A DNA stretch of 64,000 nucleotides, taken from positions 7,536,312 to 7,600,311 of the forward strand of contig NC_092675.1 of assembly GCF_964355755.1 (NCBI RefSeq), read 5' to 3'. The DNA is from Antedon mediterranea. Its lineage: Eukaryota; Echinodermata; Crinoidea; Comatulida; Antedonidae. The notes below the pieces were generated by a model. That model was not told the DNA's origin and made no database searches. It saw only the letters and a list, made by a program, of their open reading frames with translations. Positions 12,401 through 27,400 of the stretch are shown here, piece after piece (the stretch's first letter is position 1; each line of letters opens with the position of its first letter). The position numbers were made by a program, and so were the translations under genes.

Positions 12401-15400
12401 AATTGCCAATATTATGTACATAATCTATATTATAAGATGCACGTAACACGGTAAAGACAACATCAATAGGTATATGCTGTTTATATGCAGAGGACTTTTA
12501 CCACACTAATGCTCCGACTACACTATCAAACTTTTATGACAACAAATGTGATGTGCCCATATATGGATGATGTCATATCACTACAGTACCATATTTGGGC
12601 ACATCACACTTTTTTTGTCTAACTAGTTTGACAGTGTTGACAAAGCTTAAGGCTGGATGATTTTAAAAATTGTTTTCAAAATACTAATAAAGACAGTATT
12701 ACACATTAATAATATAAAAACTTTATTTCTTGTATGGCAAAAACATACAAAAGGTATAATACATATGAGTATATAGTTATAACCGGTATAAAAAGAAACG
12801 CTACCTCGATTTTAATTGTAATTATGTTATATTTTTTTTCAAATTTCTTACAAATTTTTCATATCGTCGAGTTTTTTTCTTCTCGAATAATGTTTTCTAA
12901 ATCATAAGAATAAAAATGAAAAACCAACGTTAATTAAACCTAATAATTGTATTGATCATGGCCTAAAGCGACTAGATATGATCGTATTGTAATATGTTGT
13001 ACTAGAGAATACGTCACATGGATAAATGTGAATGAATTCTGTACTTGCCTCAAAACTATGTCTCATAACTACAGACAAATACAGTAATAGGGAGGTTTCG
13101 CAACCTTACGAATACGATAACGAAAACGGATACGTCACGCACACGTATTCGTTTTTCGTAAGCCAGTAAAAATCTGTTTCGCATGGCAACGAAATATTGA
13201 GGGCGCCGTCCAAAATATGACTGCGGTAAATTTGAGCGAAGCGCAGGTATACGTGTTGCTGCTTGACTGCCTAGCCTAGGGAGGCCTAGCGTAACATCAA
13301 AGCGAGTGAAGACTTTAAAAACTGCTATTTATCAAAATTCAGTGACCTGGCATAGACAAATACAGTATTATTGTATTATATTCATTTATTTATCATGACA
13401 TCTTTTATTATTATTTAATTAAACACTATCACAATGTTATCAATAGAACACGGTCACTTTCTTGACCTCTATAGATCGGCCGCTTATCTGTGTGCAATAT
13501 TTGATACCTTATCTAAAATGTAATATTAAATATATATTAAATCTAAATGTTAAACCTTACTGATCGATATGCATTACTTGTTCCACAAGTAAATGCTTTC
13601 AACATGGGAAAGTCATTTGGTCAAATAATATGTTTAAACGAAGTAGGTACTGTAAACTCCGATTACGTGGGCCTAACCTCATATTTATTTGGATTTACAC
13701 CTTTAAATCGGTGGCACACTTAAAATACAAAGGTGCATCCTTCAAAAGAACAATACAAATAAAACGAAAAATTGCGAAAAAGCAGGATAAACAAATAAAG
13801 TAAAATAAAATAAATCAAACCATAGCACTATACCACCAATTTTCTTTAAATTTATCTAATAATTTAAATTTATTTATTTATTCGGCCAGAAGTATGTTAA
13901 GCTCTGATCAATTCGGCTAACGTTCTTGCAAGCTCGGATCATGAGAATTAACGTATTTCTCTTTGCTCGGATCAGTTCGGCCAGAAATCTGACAAGCTCG
14001 GAGCAATTCGGCCAACGTCCTTGCAAGGTCGGATCATGGAGAATTAACGTATTTCTCCTTGCTCGGATCAATTCCGCCAGAAATCTGACAAGTTCGGATC
14101 AATTCGGCTATAAATCTGGCAATCTCAGATAATTTCGGCCAGAAATCTGATAAGCTCGGAACAATTCGGCCAGTTAAACCATGAGTTCCAATCATTATCC
14201 AATGTCCAGAGCTTACCTGATTAAATGAGTTTATTTGTGGTTTTTTAAAGTAAATATAATGCATGTAATTGGCTTCGTCTCAAATATTATGAAACTAATT
14301 TACTAAATGACATAACGTTTTAATGCCATATTTCGTTTTACCAAAACAATAATGTTGTCTATTATAATATAACAGGAAATCTGAAGCTTTCCTAATGGAG
14401 GTTATATTGTGTTACATTTTTAATTAAAGTTTATCTCATTTGATTGGTTGATCAAAATGCATTAAAATATTTGATTTTGCTCTGGGGCTATAACAGCTTA
14501 GCAACCATTAGCACCGTCTATTTGTCATTGTCTATTGACACTCAACTATCAAAACAAGTTGGTTTACCTTGTCAGATCATAGTGAGCCGACTGTCTTGGT
14601 GTTTGTTTTCGACTTTAGTGAATTACAATTAAAAACATAAGTATTAATTACATTACAATAATTACACATTAATGTTAATAGGTTAATCCTATAAGTATCA
14701 ACGCCTTCATATCCAAGCCGAAGGTCGCGGGATAATGTGATTAATCTTTGTATTGTAGAATTTAAACTTAATATTATGTCGAATTATTAATGTTTAAAGT
14801 TTCCTCAGTCATATCTTATAAATCACTTTTTCGCGCAAATTAAGTAAGGCCTAATATTATTTCCGTTTTCTCGTGAAGCATGATTCTGCGCCTGACTTTA
14901 AATATACTGTATACCGTACGCAATATGAATAACCATGCGGGCTATCGTTGAATACCCCAAATAAAACTTGGTTTCAAAGACGCTGTGCGTCTTTGACGAA
15001 GTTTCAATATCCGGCAGACCCTGCCTCAGTTTTGTTTTTCAACGTCGTAGGCTACAATATAAAATAAACTTAAATTGACACAAAACGTTGACTTTGTTAA
15101 CTAATAAGGCATAGGTGGTAACATTAAAAAAAATAAGAAGAAAGAGAGGCAACTGCAGGCTAGGTTGACAACGGTGAACGGTGCACGGTGCACAAATGAC
15201 CGAGCGGGAAAGGGCTGGATGGAAATGGCGATGTTGCGATCGGGCCTACATCCGTTTTATCTATATTATAAGTGAGAGAGTTTGTACGTCTGTCTGTTTG
15301 TTTGTTTGTTCGTTATACAAATCTTTGTTACTGCACATAACCTTACATATTGGGCACCACTCATTTTGAAGCTAACGTTGAATTGAATTTGTCCTTAAAA

Positions 15401-18400
15401 AAGAGTGTGAGGTGTTATTGAAGATGGGTGGAGGTTGGTGAGTATAGGGAGATACTAGCGTCGTGTGTTATGCACTGAGAAGGCTTCTGAAAACCAATTA
15501 AAAAAAATTGCTAGTGAATCTATAAATGTTTATTTTCGTTCTAGCTAGCGTACGAATTTAATTGTGTATCTCGTTTTTTTTTTATAGATTGTACCGTTGT
15601 CTGCATCTGTAGATGACTATGACCCAAACGTGGTAAGAAAATATACCGTTCTGTTAGCACAACTAATTTGCTTATTTCTGTTTCTATAATGGTTTCCAAG
15701 GAGACAACAAGGCTTTATGTTTCTTAAATTACTGTATAACGATTTCGATAACACATTTATGAAATTTGTTATAATGCCGTACAGAAGATTCCGAATGTTA
15801 CAATTGTACTTTTTATTTCAGAGTAGTAATAATCTTCATTTCCGTATAGTTAGTTTAGAGATTAGGGCTACATGGCGCCAAATAAAAAAAAGGTTTTATT
15901 CGACGCGTCCACTCATTTCAATGGTAATCTTTAATTTTGTTTTTTCTTAATTTTTAATCAAAAAGATAATACTGCATTGTTATGTTGTCATGATTCCTAC
16001 TCTTTTTAATTACTATATTAGAAAGTATGGCAAAGCTTCAATGATGACGTGTACAACTTCATTATCTATATGATAACGTTCATGATAGTTGTGAAGATAT
16101 GGGAGGAACACGCAATGTAAGTTATTGACCATAAATACCACACCCATTCCTTCTCAAACATCATATCGTTCCCGTCTTCAACACCACACACCCCTCTCCA
16201 AAACCACACCCACCACTTCTCCAACACCACACCCACCCTTATTCAACACCACACCCACCTTTCTTCAACACCACACCCTCCTCTTTTCAAACACCACATC
16301 CTCCCCTTTTCCAACACCACACCCACCCCTTTTCCAACACCACACCCACCCCTTCTCCAACACCACACCCACCCTTCTCCAAAACCACACCCACACCTTC
16401 TCCAACACCACACCCACCTCTCTCCAACACCACACCCACTCCTTCTCCAACACCACACCCACCCCTTCTCCAACACCACACCCACCCCTTCTCCAACACC
16501 ACACCCACCCTTCTCCAACACCACACCCACCCTTCTCCAAAACCACACCCACCCCTTCTCCAACACCACACCCACCCCTCTCCAACACCACACCCACTCC
16601 TTCTCCAACACCACACCCACCCCTTCTCCAACACCACACCCACCCTTCTCCAACACCACACCCCCCTTTCCAATACCACACCCACCCTCTCCAATACCAC
16701 ACCCCACTCCTCCAACACCACACCCACTCCTCCAACACCACACCCACTCCTCCAACACCACACACACCCCTCTCCAACACCACACCCACCCCTCTCCAAC
16801 ACCACACCCACTCCTTCTCCAACACCACACCCACCCCTTCTCCAACACCACACCCACCCTTCTCCAACACCACACCCACCCTTCTCCAACACCACACCCC
16901 CTCTCCAATACCACACCCACCCTCTCCAATACCACACCCCACTCCTCCAACACCACACCCACTCCTCCAACACCACACACACCCCTCTCCAATACCACAC
17001 CCATTCCTTCTCCAACACCACACCCATTCCTTCTCCAACACCACACCCACCCCTTCTCAACCACCACACCCACCTTCTCCAATACCACACCCACCTCTCT
17101 CCCATACCACACCCACTCCTTCTCCAACACCACACCCGCCCATTCTCCAACACCACACCCACCCCTCTCCAAAAACAACAATCACCACTTTTCCAACACC
17201 ACACCCACCCTTCTTCAACACCACATCCTCCCCTTTTCCAACACCCACATCCACCCCTTCTCAAACACCACACCCACCCCTTCTCAAACACCACACCCAC
17301 CCTTTCCAATACCACACCCACCCCTCTCCCATACCACACCCACTCCTTCTCTAACACCACACCCGCCCATTCTCCAACACCACACCCACCCCTCTCCAAA
17401 ACAACCACCACCACTTCTCCAACACCACACCCACCCTTCTTCAACACCACACCCTCCCCTTTTCCAACACCACACCCTTCAATTTTCAAAGACCACACCC
17501 ACCCCTCACCAATACCACACCCACTCCTTCTCAAACATCACATCCACCCATCCTCCAACACCACAACCACCCCTTCTCTAACACTACACCCATCCCTTCT
17601 TTAACACCGCCCTCTTCTTCAATGGCATGCCATACTTTATTGACCATCAAATAAGCGTTCCCATCGCCCGCCGTAAACGTTCAACTGTATATAGGCCTAC
17701 AGTAATATGGAAACTAATTATTGTAAGCTATACACAATATCAGGCTCTAGTCTGTAACAATAGATTAAGAAAAAGGCTTACATTAATACTATCGAGTTAT
17801 AGAGGACATTAATTAAGTAATATAAGTCACGACACATCTAACGAACATAACGCATATACAAAATCAACACATACATTGGTTACAATGTTGAGATAATTAT
17901 TCGATCAAAGATTTGATTAAAATTAGAAATATTATTGTGATAAAACAGACGTCAGTTATTAAGTAAGTGTCTTCCACGACCCAATAATTGTTATTAAACA
18001 TTTATTTACTGAATAAATAAATCATAATTAAACATACTTTGCAATTACAATAATTTCTATCCCCGTTGCTATGACGAAAAGAATAGTTTGATGACAGTCT
18101 GTAGCTACGAAATAATGGTATTCTGCAATTGCTTTAAATGTGTACAGTGGTTCCCAAGAAAGAAAGGAATTGGACGTTTCAGTGTTAATCTATAACCAAC
18201 AGTAAGGGCGTGTGGCGCAGTAGTGTGTTGGACGTTCGACTACTGATCGATGTTCGAATCCAACTCTCGTCGCATTGCTTGTATCCTTAGGCAAGATACT
18301 TTACTTACCTTTGCCTCTCTCCGCCCAGGTGTATAAATGGGAACCCAGTTAGATCAAAACAAAACTTTGCACTGATTACTAGCTGCTTTATTGTGTTTGA

Positions 18401-21400
18401 TCCAAACAAATGACTGGGGTAATAATGTTCAGCGCGTTTCATTAGGCGCTATATGAATAAATAAATCCAGGATGAAGATACCCCTATTAAGAGGATACTT
18501 TATTGGATCCGAAGGTGTCCCCTCAATGTGTTTTAACCTGGTTGATTTAACGTTTGTTATAATATTAATGTTTATTGTTATTTTTTATTTTTTATTTTTT
18601 CAGTATATTTAGTACAATGAGGAATATTGGAGATACTGCGATTGTACTAAATGTTGTAAGTATAATTGTCTCTATGCCTATATAATAATAATAATATTGC
18701 ATAATCCAAATCAAATAATTTCCAATAACTCTTCTATTAAATTATTGTTTAATGTAGGCCTGATCCTTTCAAACAAACATAGTTTCCCATAGTAGCAATC
18801 CTACTTTAGAACATCCTTATGGGACACTATATCGGGCACTATATTCAATGTGTCCCATTATTAACAGGATTTACATGCTTTAACAAATAACAACTATAAT
18901 TCACTATGTAATATACACTGTCGTAGGTTGGTTAGTGAACCGTTTCACAATTACTTATTGTAAACAATATAAAATAAATTGTTAAATTTACGAGTCAGTA
19001 ATTTTGCACGTTCAACAGCTCCTTCATCACACAATTTCCATTTTAACTCTTCTATTAAATTATTGTTTGTTAGTTACCCGAACACAACCATCATACGTGT
19101 TTTGATGTCTATAAATGATTTGCTAATCATAAACGCAAGGCATATGTAGAAAGGGCAACAATAACGTTTATATCAGTGGCGAGGGCTATCTTTTTACTTA
19201 TCCTCATGTGTCTCCCCCACCCACCTCTCCGCAGTAACTACCAGTGCACTCATCAGAAAATGAGTACCTGGTTAAAAAACAGGTGAAGGCGATGTGGAAG
19301 GAACTGGCAAGCCTACCACATAATGTTGAGGCATAGCCTACCTGAGCTCATAGAAGCACCTTCAACGTTGAGGATAAAGTACGATACTCCCTAATTTACT
19401 TGCCTTGAATTTTTGAAGAGAAAAAAAAAAGGATTTTAAAGTAGTCAGTAATACATTAAACGTAAATCATGTTTTATCATAGAATATAGATCTTATTTTG
19501 TATCTATTATTTTCAGATTCTGCTTCTTGTTGTAAGCCTTATACCTTTCTTTGTAAGTATTTTAACCTTGTTTTAATAGTGGATCTGTGGCTTGACTGTT
19601 TATTTCCCAGCCTCAAATGAGACTTGGTTTATAAGCACGAGATATAGTTTATACATTGTATAATTGGTTAGTTGCTTGCTGATGGATGTGTATGACAAAC
19701 CCCGTAGTTAGGCAGTTGTCTGTTTATCAGTGCATCTCATTTGGTGTTAAATTCCATCGAATTAATGGGAATGCTTGGACTAATTAGCACATCACAGAAC
19801 CTGTACGTAACTGGTCTAGAGAGGTTGTTCAATCATGAAATGACTGCAAAAATACCAAAATTGTTGTATCTTATATAATAGTATTTGTAGGCCTACTAAT
19901 ATTCAGTATTTTATAAGATTTTGTCTGTTTATCAAGGGCCCTACACGATAAGTCTCTTCACAGAAACAGGACAGGCCACCTTCATTATAATAGTAATACA
20001 TAGATAATTAATTAATTAATCAAACAGGACAAAAACAGCAACTTCAAGACTATATAGATGTGTTAATGTTTCCACGAAAACTTGACAGTACATCATCAAT
20101 CTATAAGTTCTTCAATTTAAAAGGTGTTTTACGGATGTTGATAAATGATTCTTTTTCAGTCAACACTTCTTGGTGAATTTCCACTTGAACCCTTGGCACT
20201 CATCTTACAAGGATGTTGTTTTCTACTTATTATTATTCTTGAAGTGAGTACAATATTCTTTACATATTTATTAGAAATCGATATAATTCATCATGTGTCA
20301 TTCACCCGAAGATAACACAACAGAATCATGAAACAATCATGTTGTTTATATATCTGAGAATTGTGTATAGACTATTAGGTATTTGTATTAAATGACATGC
20401 CGTATCACTTTAAATTGTTCGAGTTCGGCTTGATGTGGATGGGGAAGGGGAAACCCATTATACGCTCAGTTCTCCGTACATAAAGACACAAGTATGTTGA
20501 TCAATAGCAAGCGCCGATTTGGATGATCGATCGTGTGTGACAATTGACTGGGCCAGTGGGTCACTATGACATAACGCAAGGACGTAAACGCAATGCAAGT
20601 AATTTGACCAATCGGGCGATGGATTATTCAAACTGTCGCTTGTGTCAATTCGTTTGTGTCAATTCGCTTACGTTGCGCTTACGTCTTTGCGTTGCGTCAT
20701 AGTGGGAGGTCAAAATCACCACCCATTGCGTTGCTTTGGGAATCAAACTTCTATCCACTTACGTCCTCTTTTATCCGATTTATGAATATTATGTATGCCT
20801 GCTTGTCTGTCCGGTTGTTTCTCTCAAAACTCTTTGATCATGCTTGTCACTGCAAACATTAATCACGAGCGTAAGACAAACAAAATTAAGAAATTTCAAT
20901 GTTAAGTTTAGTTAACTATATCGGCATTTGTTTGCGTTGTACATCTATATAGCCATTCATTTCCGGTGACGTGTCTATAAAAATGACAAATTGCATATTA
21001 TATACTGTACTTATGTGTAAAAAAGCACAATTTAGTATTGTACATTATTCACATACAATAGAAGAAAACGGAATGTTCTGCTAATTAGGTAAGACCTTGT
21101 TTAATTAACACAATTCTCCGATTAGGGTCATATGTGTAACTTTCTACCAACAAATTAAATATTCCCCTCATTCTTCTAGGCACTGACTGTTATTGTAGCG
21201 TTTAGTCGGCCTAAAATGATTGAGCCTGAATATATAACATCGTCTGAACAAGTAAGTATGCTATTAATCAATCGAATACTGCAACATTACTATAACATTG
21301 AGAAGTTTATTGTAAAGTCGGAATTGTGCTATAATTAGACAGTACAAGTATTCATTTAATGGTCTAGATATCCATTCATTAATTTAAAATAAAAAATTTT

Positions 21401-24400
21401 GGTCTAACTAGTGATGAATACACAATTACTCTTCTAAATTGACGGCAATAACGACAAAGGCGATGGAAATCACATATCGATATCACAAAGATTATGGTAT
21501 ATTTATGACAATTCAGATAATTATACCTAGTGTTAGTGTCGTTGAAGGCATCAATGACGTCCACAGTGAAAATGGTGAGGACAATGATGATGGATCGTGT
21601 TAGTACTCAATACCATGGTAGTAACATGTATTATTCTTTATTCTTTATTAATTTAGCCGAGCATCCGAACTCGTTACTATTTTACCTTTACGTTGCAAGC
21701 ATCATGTGCTATATTAGCCATTAGCTGTGCACAAGCTTTATGCGATAACATCGGTAGTACGTGATAACATCGGTATCCCCAATGCACGATATCCATATTA
21801 CCAATGTGATACGTGATATCCGATGTAGTATTCGATAAAATCGGTATCAAACATCAAACACAATAACAAATCCCAATGTATTCGTGCACGATCGGTACAC
21901 AATAATAATATCAGTAAACCCAATGTTGTAGGCATACACGATAATATCGGCACAGGCCCAATGCGGTAGGCCTACACGATATTTATTTCGGTATACCAAA
22001 TTCAGCCCCAAGTCTGAATTTCATTGTCTTTTTTTCATTTATTTGTTTTTATTTCGATTTTTTTCTAAAAATACAAGCTCAAGTAGTATACGTATGAAAC
22101 GCCATATGTTCCAAAATATTTATCTTTTTACTAATATTAAGACAAAACCACGATGCGATCGGTATACCCTCAATACAGCACACAATATTATCGACGCTTG
22201 ATACATGTGTTTATCTACAACGTGTGAAAGAACTAAGAGCAAAGCACTTGTCCACACGTCTGTACCAAAGATAGTGTAAACGATCACTATCGGGAAAACA
22301 TGGCCATTTTAAAGCAATTTATATCTTGAGATTCAATTTCCGTATATTCACACTTTCTCGTTAGCTTGTTTTCACACATGGTAGGCCTACTGTAATATGA
22401 AATTATACGGTATGGTAATATATTAATTGATTATTTAGAGAAGATGCAATAACTTCTACTATAATAATTGTTGTTCTACATATAGGCATGGGTATTCCTC
22501 GTTCTGATGCTGTTCTGTGGATTCATCGCTGACTTCATTATAGGTTTATGTATCGGTTGTAGAAAATGTAAGTCATCTTATTCTAATTCACTGTGCTGTA
22601 TCTGAAACGTCCGTAATACAGCATCTTACTGTGTATCACATGGTGTATCATGAATGATGGGAGTATAGTGTCGATATGATACAGGTGTCGTATGTGAAAC
22701 AATGTACAGTATCACAAAATTTGCCTTTTGTTTACTGGACAAATTTAGATAAAGTAACGATAATTGGCTAAAAACAATCCCCATGGATTTATTCGCGAAA
22801 ACAGTCGATTTTTATTTCATCTAATTTTATTTCTGTTGACATATTTACTCCGTATATCTGTAATGCATAACATCAGCAGAAATTCATACATAATTCACTG
22901 TAGCCTACTTTAAGTAGATTGTGGATTCATAGCTGTTATTATTTTGTTCAGATATCATTAATTTCATACTACTGTACGTTTCTCGGATGTTGATTTTTTG
23001 TTCGTGTAATTTACAAAGAAGCCTAAAACTGTTTACTTTTGATGTTTTAGTTGAAGGACGAGATGACGAGGAGTCTAGGTTTAAATCATGTTTGTCTTAT
23101 CTGATGGATAAACGCATCCGTGAACATCTCCCAAGTGAACGCGTACACAGTGAGTATAGCAACTTTATTAGGGACATGTATACGTTTTGTGAAAGGGAGG
23201 GGGCGGGGTATCCGTTTAGTAGTAGACCACATAACGAAACCCTAGACTCCTCCCCTTCCAGTCTGTTTTTATTGTTAGTTCACCAGCCAGTTGCCGTTTC
23301 GATTGTTGTTCAAAAATACGAGCTCATGTATTATACGTATGAAAAGCCATTGTTTTACTAATTTCGGTCTAGAACTTAGACTAACCGAAACCCATGAAAA
23401 GAAAGCAAATTGTACATAACGTTACCACATCTCATAGAATAATACCAGGTATACTACTTTGAATGTTATGGATATTCTCATAGTTTCGACTAGTTGTAAT
23501 GTGGCGTTACGTAATATTTAGTTGTAGGTTTACGTTTTCACTTCTCGCATTCAATATATTACGTATGAAATTTAACCAAGTGTGTGCTATACTTTCTTTA
23601 CTCTGATATACGTATTATTTTGAACACTGCCCTCTCTATAGAAAACTTTCCAAACTTATTCATAATCCCTTACCGTGCTGCAGTATTACTGCTTTTATCA
23701 GTCCATGGAGGAAATTCCTCCATGCTCAGCAGTCTAGGCAATTGAAAATTTCCTTAACATAATGTTGTTTACCCCCCTCCCGCCCCCCCACCCAATTTGT
23801 TAATTTTCATTCAACAGCGGAAGCCCGTAAATATAATTTAATGCATTTTAAGTAACAGACAAAAACAACAATTTAAAGCTTTAACCTTTATTAATTTTAG
23901 ATTTAATCATGGCGGCTCATCTTAGATTTACTAATTTTCATTCTTATTTCAGACTTTTCTGACGGTGTTTTTGCCATAGTGGCAACTCTAATTATCCTTG
24001 ATGTCACGTGAGTTATTTTTTAAATTGTACTATTAATTATTGGCAGTAGCAGCATAGGCCTGTTTGTACAGTGTTAGTGTAAAATGTAAAAGGAAATGTT
24101 AGATAGGCCTATAAACGTAAGAAGCACGTGTACGGCAGTATTTCTCATAGGAGCATTGACTAGAACATATCTCTCTGTACAAACGTTTTCCTTTCAAACA
24201 TGCGTACAGTCGTATGGCTTTGTCGGTATCGCCAATGTGTTCTCTTCGTCTACTGCATTTTATTTTCTCCACTGTAGTACTGCCGTTGTGCCAAATTCTG
24301 AAACTTTACAAGTTGACCTGAGGACAACACTGAAGGACGACTCGGAGCTACTACTATCATACGCAGCCACTTACATAACAATAGGTAGGTTAATTAGTCA

Positions 24401-27400
24401 TCAGATAAACATCATTTTGTTTAAATTAAAGATTTTGAAATAAACAAAAAATATTAATGAACTTACTTGCGTGTAGGCTTACCATTTTGCAATATTGTAA
24501 ATGTTTAATCAGGTTCTATAGTTAATTCAGTAGGCCTATTATGTGTGGTGCAATGCATTTATTTTCTGTTCTACCAGATGGCCTACACGGCAAACATAAC
24601 GCATAAAGCTAATTTTCTCTATTCAACTTTCAGGAATGATTTGGTATGTACATTACACCATCTTTAACCATGTAAGTCCTTTTATTTTATTTTATTTTTT
24701 TATTTTTATTTTATTTTATTCAATCGAAACCAACAGCGATAATTACCGCCACTAACAGGTTTGATACAAACAAAGCCAGGAGAGTTTAAAGCACCTTGAT
24801 TGGTCCTGACATTGATCAAGGGCTTCTCTCGTCCAGTGCCCACCTTGACCAGAAGTCTGAGGCAGATACTAGATGCAGGGGCTGCCATAAGAGTCAGCAG
24901 TGCTGATTTCAAATGCCTAACGGGACCCCAGCTCCGTATACAGCACCCGCTATTCCCAGATGGTCTCCCATCTAAGCTCTAACAACCAGGCCCAACGTTG
25001 CTTAACTTCGGTGATCTGACGAGAACCGGTGTTTCAACGTGGTAAAGCCGTAGTTAAGCTTGGTTCCCACTAGCGACGCAACGTTAAGCGTGGTTCCCAC
25101 TAGCGACGCAACGTAACGCAATCTACGCAACGTAAGAAAATGCCCTTCTAATAATTGTGTTTGCCCCCTACGATGTTTGCAGCACTAGTGCATCGTCGGT
25201 TCCCACTTGTGATTACGCAATATAACACTTTGCGTCGATACGTCGCTGCGTTACGTTGCGTTCTAGTGGGAACCACGCTTAATGCAATCTACGCAACGTA
25301 AGAACATGCCCTTCCAATCATTGTGTTTGCCCCCGCCTGCGTGAAATCAAACCTGCGATTTTTGCAGCACTATTGCGTCGTCGGTTTCCACTTGTGATTA
25401 CGCAATGCAGCACCTTGCGTCGATATGTCGGTGCGTTGCGTTCTAGTGAGAATCACGCTTAACTATGTAATTTATAGGTCCTTACACAATAGATATTAAA
25501 ACCCCTATTAATGGGAAACATTCATGACCCAACAACAACGTACTTACTTGTCCCCAAATGAGGTTTTTTTTAAAAACTATTATGCAAAAAAACTACCTCC
25601 TGATTGCGGATTGTATAAGTTGTCAATTAGGCTTCTACGATCTTTGGAATAATGTTTATTTCATCATTCATTTTCAGTTAGTGGTGGCGGTTTCTCGTGC
25701 AATGAATATGTTCAATAAGTTGGTAAGATTTATTATGATTTAATGTTATAGAAATAGAGAATGTTATGTTATACTGATTGTGGGACGCAAACAGAAATAA
25801 GGAAGACCTTTGACGGACATCATGACGATAGTGACGAGGATCGTTCCTTGATGAGATAACAAAGATATACTAAACGCTGCACTAAGACGTAATAATACCA
25901 AATTTCTCGTCACGATGTACAACCACAAAAATCTTCCCTTTTTTCTCCTTTTCTAAAAGTCCATGCTGATTTTTTTCTTGGCTTGGCTATAAATTTAATG
26001 TGAACTTGAATACATTTTTTTATTTTTTTTATTACACCTTATTTATAGAGGGTGACCCTAAACAGTGTATGCTGACAATGAAGGGGCCCTCTTGATGAGT
26101 GAAAGTGGACGTACTAGGTTCTTTAAAGTGCACATGAATCAGATGTGAACACTGGACCCACGGTTTATAGTCCTTATCCGAGAAGACTCGTTCTACCACC
26201 AGAACGATGGAGCGAGTGAGGCTCGAACCCTTGCCGATGTTAATATGGCAAGGTATTACGGTGCCACTGTCTTAACCGCTTGGCCATTCACCGGAGAGTA
26301 AAGTCTCCACGGTTTCACACAGGAACTATACTGATTATCAAACTACCCCCTCAATTTAAATGACGACCATTACATAAAATACATGATGTAATAAAACTAT
26401 GCTTTTCCAGGGCGGAAAAGATTGGCAGCAACAATAACAGACACGCGAGCGGCAAAAATTGGTTCAGTTGGACCTAACGCAAAGACGGAAGCGCAGCAAG
26501 TAATTTGACCAATCACGACTCGTACGCTCCATTGCGTCGTCGTGATTGATCAGATTAATTGCGTTGTGCTTACGTCGTCGTTTACGTCGCGTCCTATAGT
26601 GCAAACCAAGCTTGATTGTTTATGACGCGCCACATGACTACGCAGCTTTCCAGTCGAAAAGTCATTAAACAATCACCGAGGGCATGCGCAGACTGACTCG
26701 TGAAGAGGGCTAATGATTGATATATTTATGGTGATGGTTAGTTTGCTTATAAAGATGGAAGAAAATAGTAGAATGTTTATGAATAATGATAATAATGCAA
26801 ATAAAATAGAATGAGCAAAAAATGCTAATTATCGTAATTTTTAGGTTGAAAAATGAGCTTTTTAACCTCCTGTACCTATATTAAATCGGTTATATAATCG
26901 CTTAAAACTAGTTAATACCAAATATAACAAATGAAGCGGAATGTTCGTGTGGGAGTGCGAAAACCCTAAACTGTGAAATAACTCAAATTAGGGCCGAGTA
27001 TGATTTATGGTCTTTGAGATAATTGATCTGTATGCATTAATTACTATTGATACTGGTATTTCAGGTATTGTACGGTGTAATAATAGGACGTGAGAAAGTT
27101 TCACGCCAATAAAAAAAAAACATACTTGTTATCTATATAAATCCATGGAGGTAATAACTCCATAATTGATCTATATTTAAAATAATATATAACATATCTA
27201 ATTGTTTGGTTATTTTCAGACACTGCTGTGCGTTGGAGTGTACCCGTTTAATTTCAAACTCATCTCTCTTTATAGTAAAAGTGTAAGTCATTTTACAATT
27301 CATTTGTAGCTTTCGATTTGCGATGACCTACGACCTAGGTCAGGTCGGGGGTCAGGTAAATCAATATGTGGTCGGTCGTCGCCTTGGCATAGAAACCATC

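Larger units (their letters stand above)
3698..15587 (+). other. TMEM175 intron 1 (11.9 kb)
   Basis: Bounded by gtaagt and a ttttttttatag acceptor. Apart from the repeats listed separately, I see only AT-rich non-coding sequence. Short palindromes bounded by CCATGG occur near 8335-8372. Confidence 0.8.

Noticed and set aside
16125-17534. Long ORFs of 260-415 codons on both strands (Pro/Thr/His-rich on +, Gly/Val/Trp/Cys-rich on -)
   Set aside because: They are read-through of the G-poor 22-bp minisatellite in TMEM175 intron 3. Several frames are open at once and none has a start or splice context.
24096-24443. 115-codon ORF as an independent gene
   Set aside because: It is TMEM175 exon 11 (24278-24384) plus in-frame intron sequence on both sides.
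24706-24982. ORFs over 24.7-25.0 kb as coding exons
   Set aside because: They lie in the 5S-derived SINE body. The real TMEM175 exon 12 ends at 24671.
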